A stretch of 38,634 nucleotides of DNA from Deinococcus ruber (lineage in GTDB: Bacteria; Deinococcota; Deinococci; Deinococcales; Deinococcaceae). Of this stretch, positions 34,436-38,634 are shown piece by piece. The stretch covers positions 1 to 38,634 of the forward strand of contig NZ_BMQL01000045.1 in NCBI RefSeq assembly GCF_014648095.1. Reading direction: 5' to 3'. Every line of letters starts with the position of its first letter. The stretch's first letter is position 1. Position numbers and translations under genes: made by a program. The notes beneath the pieces were generated by a model. The model had not been told where the DNA came from, did no database searches, and worked only from the letters and a program-made list of their open reading frames with translations.

Positions 34436-34882
34436 ATGATGCTGATGGGACTGGGGCTGGTGGTGCTCGCAATTATCATGGGAACGGCCCTGCGGCTGCT
34501 GCAGTCGCTGACCCCGCACCCGGCCGGCGACCGTGCGAAGGCGCGCCGCGCCGCGCCGACGCCCGGGCTGAACGTGGCGGACGTGAAACGCACGCTGATG
34601 GAGAACCTCGCTCGGGCGCAGCAGAGCGGCGATCCGCTGTGGCTGTACGACGCGTCTGCCGCACTGACGGATTACCTGCCGACCACGTTGGCACTGCACG
34701 CCCAGACGCACGGCGCAGCGGTCACGCCCGAGCTGGAAGCGGCACTGGCAAATATCGTGCGCATCGCCACCGCCCGGCAGGCGCGCCCGGACACCGACGC
34801 CTGGCAGATTCAGCAGCGCTTTCTGCAGGCGCGTGCGGAAGAAGCGGGCGCAGCCACGAGCGATCCGCTCAAACTCAAATAA
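34436..34882 (+). CDS. Small membrane-anchored protein of unknown function
   Basis: The 148-aa protein starts with one membrane segment (LGLVVLAIIMGTALRLL, residues about 5-21), then a basic linker (AKARRAAP), and a helical soluble domain (VADVKRTLMENLARAQQSGD, then ALANIVRIATARQARPDTDA). The frame is open from 34334, but ATG 34436 places the anchor at the N-terminus; no clear Shine-Dalgarno helps. I do not recognise the family. A degraded copy of its C-terminal third lies upstream, which suggests recombination or duplication here. Confidence 0.65.
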   Translation: MMLMGLGLVVLAIIMGTALRLLQSLTPHPAGDRAKARRAAPTPGLNVADVKRTLMENLARAQQSGDPLWLYDASAALTDYLPTTLALHAQTHGAAVTPELEAALANIVRIATARQARPDTDAWQIQQRFLQARAEEAGAATSDPLKLK

Positions 34883-34982
34883 GGGCAGCGATCCTGGCGA
34901 CGCCCGTCTGAACACGCGGCGTGTGACGTATCGCCTCGCCGCACGCCTGAGCCCTGCTTCCCTCATTCCGCTCTTTCCAGAG

Positions 34983-35339
34983 ATGAACATGAAACGACCG
35001 CCCGTCGCCCTCTGTCTGCTCACCAGTCTAGTGACCTGCGGCACTTCCACGTTGCTTGAATCTTCATTTGGAAGACGCCCGTCTTCTGAGCTGATCGGCC
35101 AGAGAATGACCCAGCTCTACGGTGGGCTCGCCCGTCGCACTTGGGGCGTTTGGGCAGGGTGCGGCCGTTCTTCGCCCGTCGTGCTTGGGGCGTTTCGCAG
35201 GAGTCATCCGGCCCTGGCAGGCGTTTCACCCGTCCCGCTTGGGGGATCGCCCCGAACACCCGCCCGTCTTGCTTGGGGCGTTTGGGCCGACGGTGCCCGT
35301 CCCTCTTGGGGCGTTCGTCCGTCCTGCTCGGGAAATTGA
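34983..35339 (+). CDS. Possible truncated lipoprotein reading into the repeat array
   Basis: From ATG 34983 the frame encodes MNMKRPPVALCLLTSLVTCG, a short basic start, hydrophobic core and Cys at 19 in a lipobox-like LVTC. After residue about 50 it runs into the direct-repeat array and reads repetitive Gly/Trp/Pro-rich sequence (RTWGVWAG, ARLAWGVWADG) before stopping. The repeats change frame between units, so the latter part is unlikely to be a selected protein. The N-terminus may be the remnant of a lipoprotein gene cut by the array, or chance. Confidence 0.25.
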   Translation: MNMKRPPVALCLLTSLVTCGTSTLLESSFGRRPSSELIGQRMTQLYGGLARRTWGVWAGCGRSSPVVLGAFRRSHPALAGVSPVPLGGSPRTPARLAWGVWADGARPSWGVRPSCSGN

Positions 35340-35519
35340 CGGGTGGTGGGTGCCCGTCCTGCTTGGGGAATAGCCGTGGCAGTCGCCCGTTCCGCTTGGG
35401 GCGTTTCACCCGTCCCACTTAGGCGATCGCCCCGAACACCCGCCCGTCCTGTTCGGGGCGTCGGCGTTGACGCTGCCCGTCCCTCTTGGGGCGTTCGCCC
35501 GTCCGACTTGGGGAATTCA
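35129..35519 (+). repeat. Twelve-unit direct repeat array with about 11-bp phasing (iteron-like)
   Basis: Twelve copies of a degenerate unit close to CGCCCGTCCTGCTTGGGGCG lie in one orientation. Their CCCGTC cores start at 35131, 35175, 35229, 35263, 35296, 35318, 35353, 35386, 35409, 35443, 35476 and 35498 (the sixth is TCCGTC, the eighth CCCGTT). Steps are 44, 54, 34, 33, 22, 35, 33, 23, 34, 33, 22, each within 2 bp of a multiple of 11. Units 3-6 and 9-12 form two four-unit blocks offset by exactly 180 bp. Many units carry a small internal dyad, CGCCC-N10-GGGCG. The layout resembles plasmid iterons or a centromere, but no Rep or Par gene is visible. Confidence 0.85.
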
Positions 35520-35559
35520 TCAGAAAAACCTGCGCTGGGACACGGTCGCCTCGTTGCCC

Positions 35560-35586
35560 CTGATGATGTTTCATCAGTAGTTTTTT
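35560..35586 (+). terminator. Hairpin with T tract after the array
   Basis: CTGATGA-TGTT-TCATCAG is a perfect 7-bp stem and 4-nt loop, followed after 3 nt by six T. It would stop transcription leaving the array rightwards. It sits at the start of a 60-bp segment (35561-35620) with only 20 G or C. Confidence 0.55.
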
Positions 35587-35593
35587 ACTGCTT

Positions 35594-35608
35594 TTTACAG
35601 CTTGTAAA
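35594..35608. promoter_or_regulatory. 15-bp palindrome TTTACAGCTTGTAAA
   Basis: A perfect 6-bp dyad around GCT (TTTACA-GCT-TGTAAA) lies in the AT-rich segment, 28 nt before the start of the decayed small gene at 35637. Its size and position suit an operator for a small dimeric DNA-binding protein. Confidence 0.45.
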
Positions 35609-35636
35609 GAACAACAGCAGCGTCTACAGTCACGGC

Positions 35637-35849
35637 ATGTCCTCTCCCTGCCGCGCCGTCAGGCGATCGATGAGCTGAACTTGGCGATGCTCAAACCTGA
35701 TCTCGATCCAGCAGCGGGTTTCCAAGCAGACCGTGCTGATGGATGACCGGCTCGACGGATTGATAAAAGACCGCTCATCGCGTGAAAACGCCCGCAGCGC
35801 CAACGACTACTTTTTCCCGACCCGCCGATCGGATACGCTGGCTTTATGA
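35637..35849 (+). pseudogene. Decayed small gene, possibly ribbon-helix-helix
   Basis: The reading frame from ATG 35637 meets TGA after 13 codons. A second frame supplies PRRQAIDELNLAMLKPDL, and the first frame then resumes with SKQTVLMDDRLDGLIKDRSS and RENARSANDYFF to a stop at 35849. That stop overlaps the start of the next gene by 4 nt (ATGA, 35846-35849), which argues that this was a real coupled gene. The segment VLMDDRLDGLIKDRSSREN resembles CopG/Arc-type ribbon-helix-helix proteins (strand, then LDxLIxxRAxREG). The family call is weak. It sits just after the array and palindrome. Confidence 0.4.
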
Positions 35850-36187
35850 CCGACCCTGCTCTGGACAGCAGCGCCTTGCAGGCGCCAGCCACCGTCCGTG
35901 CCCCTCGTCCAGCTCTGGGTTTCCTGCGGCAGACGTTGCTGCCGCTGCTGCTGGGCGCCGGCAGTGGCTGGCTGCTGGTCAGCAGCGCCGCTGGCACCAA
36001 ATACCTGATTACCGCCGCGCTGTTCGCGTTGACGCTGGCGCTCGAACCGCTGCTGGGCGCAGGGCCAGCGGACCGCGCGGGCCGTCGCCGAAGAAACCGG
36101 GGCGTGGTCTTTGTGGTGGCCGCGCTGGTCATCTACGGCGCGGTGTGGCTGCTGCTATTGCTCGCCATGCGCACCCTGGTCGGCTGA
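35846..36187 (+). CDS. Small two- to four-helix membrane protein
   Basis: The 113-aa protein has hydrophobic segments at about 30-47 (LLPLLLGAGSGWLLVSS), 52-68 (YLITAALFALTLALEPL) and 86-108 (GVVFVVAALVIYGAVWLLLL), separated by a basic loop (DRAGRRRRNRG). I do not recognise the family. The start overlaps the stop of the decayed gene before it. It is convergent with a minus-strand relic. It is intact, unlike most of its neighbours. Confidence 0.6.
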   Translation: MTDPALDSSALQAPATVRAPRPALGFLRQTLLPLLLGAGSGWLLVSSAAGTKYLITAALFALTLALEPLLGAGPADRAGRRRRNRGVVFVVAALVIYGAVWLLLLLAMRTLVG

Positions 36188-36194
36188 AGGGCCA

Positions 36195-36786
36195 GCAGGC
36201 GAAAGTCTGATCGGGGCCTGTGAAGCGATTCCGGCGAGCGTGTGGAGCTGCACCTGCGGCAAGGTGCCCACATTTCCGGCCGTGCGGAACGAAGATCCCC
36301 GGATAGCCTGACCCCATCGGCGATGGCGGGCCTGTAAAGGCCTTCCCCCGCGCCGATCAGCTGTTTTGGAGGCACACCAGGGCTCCGCGCAGCATAGATG
36401 AACTCGGGGATGAGCCGAACGTTCCACCGTCCTGTGTAGGCGCCGCACCTCTTCGGGCAGCTCGGCAATGCCTTTCGAGTGCGCGGCGGCCGCGCCCCCC
36501 ATTCAGATGTTCGGTGGCGCGGAGCAGCAGGGTATTGATCATCAGGTTCAGCAGCTCGACCTGCAGCAGTCGTTCGGTCAGCTTCCCACGACGGGTCGCA
36601 CTGGCAGTGCAGCGTCTCGGCGGTACGGACGATCAGCACCGCGACGTCACGGCGTTTCTCCAGTACCTACACAGTGTCAATTTCGTCAGAAACGCCCCCT
36701 GGGACAGCGTCTGTGCCGCGAACCTCCTCAGGCCGGAGGCCATGCAGGGCGCGTTTCAGCTTATGCACGTCAAGCGGTGTCGGCAT
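36195..36786 (-). pseudogene. Decayed minus-strand gene A
   Basis: A strong ribosome-binding sequence (GAGGAGAGGG) lies 5 nt before ATG 36786. Translation gives MPTPLDVHKLKRALHGLRPE, is broken by an in-frame TAG, continues VLEKRRDVAVLIVRTAETLH, then needs a frame change to read KLTERLLQVELLNLMINTLL, another to HSKGIAELPEEVRRLHRTV, and a further one to LIPEFIYAARSPGVPPKQL and later VGTLPQVQLHTLAGIASQAP. Each piece has coding-like composition, and together they suggest a helical protein of about 190 residues that has decayed. I cannot name the family. The 3' end is approximate. Confidence 0.5.
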
Positions 36787-36840
36787 GGAATCCCTCTCCT
36801 CACGGTGCGTGCGGGGAGCGCGCTGTTGGCGCAGATCCTG

Positions 36841-36884
36841 CACGCATCTCCGTTCACCGCACACCAGGTGAACGGAGATGCGTG
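36841..36884 (-). terminator. 18-bp perfect hairpin between two decayed genes
   Basis: CACGCATCTCCGTTCACC (36841-36858) and its exact complement (36867-36884) flank an 8-nt loop. It lies 37 nt beyond the last stop of relic B and upstream of the ribosome-binding site of relic A, both on the minus strand, where a terminator for B is expected. No T tract follows; a recombination or mobile-element end is an alternative. Confidence 0.6.
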
Positions 36885-36920
36885 TGGCGTATGTCGATCA
36901 GCGCGTCCCCACTCAGGCGT

Positions 36921-37388
36921 CTACAGCGCAGCGGCCTGGGCAAGCGCCCGCGCTGCTTCCCGGGTGCCCTTTACCTCGCTCTCCACCAGCAAGGGTGCCT
37001 GCTGCGCGTTTCCGGAACAGCATCGATGCGCCGCAGAGGGACATAAGCTAGCCCACCGGCATCGACTGGTGGAACAGGACGTCGGTGTGCCCGGCCCGCT
37101 GATGAGCCTGGCCGCCGCGAACAGCCCTCAAAACGCCCGGCGAAGATCAAGAAGACTCCCACCGGTCAGCAGCTGCACGCGGCGCGCCCAGCGGTCGTCT
37201 TGCGCCAACACAATGGGCAGGCACAGGTGCCGCCGCAGGTTCTCGACATCAGCTCCCTCGCACCCGACAGGACCAAGTCCAGAACCGAAGACCTGGCCAG
37301 GCATCGGGCCTGTCCACCGCCGCAGCATCAAATACGCGCGCGCACGCCAGGAGGGAACGAAGACCACCTGCCCTGAGCGCTTTCCCAA
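36921..37388 (-). pseudogene. Decayed minus-strand gene B
   Basis: The frame from 37388 encodes RRWTGPMPGQVFGSGLGPVG followed by DVENLRRHLCLPIVLAQDDR and LLTGGSLLDLRRAF, then an in-frame TGA. It reopens (GLFAAARLISGPG) and ends with LLVESEVKGTREAARALAQA before TAG at 36921. Between these, another frame gives GGLAYVPLRRIDAVPETR, so at least one frameshift pair is likely as well as the stop. The sequence does not match a family I can name. The start is uncertain. Confidence 0.45.
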
Positions 37389-37444
37389 GACGCCTTGGCC
37401 GACGGGTCAGTTCCCGGTTAGGCCGCGCGGCGAGACTGCCAGCC

Positions 37445-37711
37445 ATGAACACCTTCCGTGTCGCCGCCCTGCTCACCCTCGTCATTGCCGGATCCGTCGC
37501 CAGCGCCGCAACCACCGTCACCTCCACCACCACGCGCACCACCACCGTGACGCGCGCACAGATGCACACCGCCAACAACCTCGCCCGCTACAGCCGCGTC
37601 ACCACCAACAACCTCAGCCGTTACAGCCGCGCGGCGTGCGCCAAGCACAAAGGCGTGATGATCAAGCAGAAGAGCAACGGCAAGCTCGTCTGCGTCGCCA
37701 AACTGCGCTGA
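37445..37711 (+). CDS. Small secreted Thr-rich protein
   Basis: The 88-aa protein has a clear signal peptide (MNTFRVAALLTLVIAGSVAS, cut near SAA about 22). The mature part begins with a Thr/Val-rich stretch, then a tandem repeat (NNLARYSRVTT and NNLSRYSRAAC), and a short Cys-containing basic tail (CAKHKGVMIKQKSNGKLVC) with two cysteines that could form a disulphide. I do not recognise it. It is intact and followed by a good terminator, so it is likely expressed. Divergent from relic B. Confidence 0.65.
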   Translation: MNTFRVAALLTLVIAGSVASAATTVTSTTTRTTTVTRAQMHTANNLARYSRVTTNNLSRYSRAACAKHKGVMIKQKSNGKLVCVAKLR

Positions 37712-37726
37712 TCCTCCAACTTCATC

Positions 37727-37757
37727 CAGCGGCGGAACCCTGATGGTTCCGCCGCTG
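37727..37757 (+). terminator. Terminator of the small secreted protein gene
   Basis: A perfect 13-bp stem (CAGCGGCGGAACC and its complement) with loop CTGAT, followed by TGTTGTGC, starts 15 nt after the stop codon. Confidence 0.8.
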
Positions 37758-37901
37758 TGTTGTGCAGCACACCCTCCCACCCAGTGAGAAACACTGCTGG
37801 CCTGAGCTTTCCCAACGACACGCCTGTAGACATCCCACCCTGGAAGTGTTTGCACTGCGCAGGGGCTCACAGGCCTCTATGCGTGAACCTAAGGACCGTC
37901 G

Positions 37902-38155
37902 GTGCTCCTGAAAGACGGCGGCTCGGCAGACACGATGCTGCGCGAGCGCCTGCGGCGGTCCACTCCCTTCCTGATTGAAGGCTCGGGGCAACTGAACTGC
38001 GCGGCGTGCCGATGGGTAAGCACGTGCACCCCGCCTTCCGGCTGCTGGCGCACCTCACCGAGCAGCTCGGCCTGCGGACAGAGATAGGCCAGCGGCTGTT
38101 CAGCAGCGATGTACGCCTGCTTTGCAGCTGTAATTCCGACCGTCTCAGGGCATGA
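37902..38155 (+). pseudogene. Decayed small gene X
   Basis: AAGGA lies 6 nt before GTG 37902. The frame reads VLLKDGGSADTMLRERLRRS then TPFLIEGSGQLNCAAC. Coding-like sequence continues in another frame from about 38012 as MGKHVHPAFRLLAHLTEQLG then LRTEIGQRLFSSDVRLLCSC to a stop at 38155. One frameshift near 38010 would join them. The stop overlaps ATG 38152 of the next relic (ATGA). I do not recognise the protein. The 144 bp before it (37758-37901) show nothing. Confidence 0.4.
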
Positions 38156-38421
38156 AGTCGAGACTGGAGGCGGTGATATTGACCGTGAGTGGTTTCTGCT
38201 CTTGCTGCTGGCGCTCAGTAACGCGCTGGCTACCGTGAACCTGTTGATGACAGGTCTGCCAATCACATCCGCCAAAGGCAGACTGATCGCCGAACACAGG
38301 GATGAATACCGAATCCTCGTGGAACGGCACGACATCCTCAATGGCGAAGGGGACAGGCGTCCTTCGGCTCTCCTACTCCAAGATCGTCGAGCACCTCCGC
38401 CCCGCAGGACTGAAAGCATAA
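38152..38421 (+). pseudogene. Decayed small membrane-protein gene Y
   Basis: ATG 38152 begins MKSRLEAVILTVSGF; the hydrophobic stretch then continues in another frame as FLLLLLALSNALATVNLLM and SAKGRLIAEHRDEYRILVER followed by HDILNGEG. The original frame returns with MAKGTGVLRLSYSKIVEHLR then PAGLKA and TAA at 38421. Two opposite frameshifts would give a single short membrane-anchored protein. The 4-nt overlap with relic X supports a former two-gene unit. The evidence is compositional and I do not know the family. Confidence 0.3.
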
Positions 38422-38457
38422 AGGCAGCGTAAGCGGGGTCAGGGGTACGCTCTGCCC

Positions 38458-38634
38458 ATGCCCGCCTTCCGTCATGATGCCGTCCACACCGCGCAGCAGG
38501 CCCTACAGGACACAGCCGAGCAAGCCGCCCCGGCGCTGGAAGGCCTGGCGCGGCTCGGCTACGCTGGAAAAGGTGTGCTGTACCTGACCATCGGTCTGCT
38601 CGCGCTGCTGCAGGCCACCCACCGACCCGGTGGC
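38458..38634 (+). CDS. DUF1206 family membrane protein, cut by window end
   Basis: The 59 visible residues begin MPAFRHDAVHTAQQALQDTA and contain ARLGYAGKGVLYLTIGLLAL, the first conserved helix of the DUF1206 membrane family, which usually repeats this unit three times. The gene runs past the end of the window. No function is known for the family. A weak AGGGG lies upstream. This looks like an ordinary intact gene, marking the right border of the degenerate stretch. Confidence 0.75.
   Translation, partial: MPAFRHDAVHTAQQALQDTAEQAAPALEGLARLGYAGKGVLYLTIGLLALLQATHRPGG

Noticed and set aside
35020..35418. Minus-strand 132-aa protein with PKQDG/PKRDG repeats across the array
   Set aside because: The apparent repeat peptide results from units spaced by multiples of three in part of the array; other steps (22, 34, 35, 44) break the frame and there is no start signal.
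35129..35519. CRISPR array
   Set aside because: Units are degenerate, spacing varies from 22 to 54 bp, some spacers are duplicated within blocks, and no cas gene is near.
36514..37743. 409-aa plus-strand reading frame
   Set aside because: Arg/Ser/His-rich translation crossing a perfect hairpin, two opposite-strand relics and the intact secreted-protein gene.
31955..38457. Insertion sequence or transposase gene
   Set aside because: Despite the repeats and relics, no transposase motif or paired terminal inverted repeats with target duplication were found.
1..38634. tRNA or rRNA genes
   Set aside because: No cloverleaf-like segment or conserved rRNA stretch was noticed on either strand; a short or unusual one could have been missed by eye.

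Overview
The window is high-GC bacterial DNA that reads as a Deinococcus. The RecA is Deinococcus-like throughout, from recall of family sequences. There is a bacillithiol enzyme (BshC), a TerD-type stress operon, and a gene set typical of that genus. This is inferred from protein features only; no search was run. The replicon type (chromosome, chromid or megaplasmid) cannot be read directly.

Left part (1-21 kb) is ordinary, densely packed coding sequence. It opens with a sharply AT-rich strip (61-180 is 27% GC). Next come an acyl-CoA dehydrogenase relative, a FetAB-like metal exporter, a secreted protein, and ackA-pta for acetyl-CoA/acetyl-phosphate/acetate interconversion, with an IclR regulator facing away from it. 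A minus-strand run follows: a Crp/Fnr regulator overlapping bshC, then a COG4705-type membrane protein. After that are a Tat-exported metallophosphoesterase, a WecG/TagA glycosyltransferase, an ABC exporter, an AraC regulator with a quinone-oxidoreductase-like gene, a HEAT-repeat protein, and a two-gene TerD/vWA stress operon.

Middle (21.5-31.5 kb) is one co-directional sugar locus: ROK repressor, extracellular sugar-binding protein, two permeases, a GH3 glycosidase with a PA14 insert, and a GH78 alpha-L-rhamnosidase. The last four genes are 1 nt apart or overlap by 4 nt. No ATPase gene is present, so a shared MsiK-type ATPase encoded elsewhere is implied. The enzymes have no visible signal peptides. 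The likely job is import of rhamnose-containing glucosides or oligosaccharides and their hydrolysis in the cytoplasm.

Right part (31.5-38.6 kb) changes character. Intact genes become sparse: a cyclic-phosphate-processing-receiver-like protein, a stand-alone recA, two small membrane proteins, a small secreted protein, and a DUF1206 gene cut by the window end. Between them lie frameshifted gene relics, hairpins, an 81-bp dispersed repeat whose other copy is 15 kb away, and a 12-copy direct-repeat array at 35.13-35.52 kb. The array spacings fall on multiples of about 11 bp. It is followed by an AT-rich segment, a 15-bp palindrome and a relic resembling a ribbon-helix-helix gene. That layout recalls an iteron origin or centromere and is the most unusual signal here, though no Rep or Par gene is in view.
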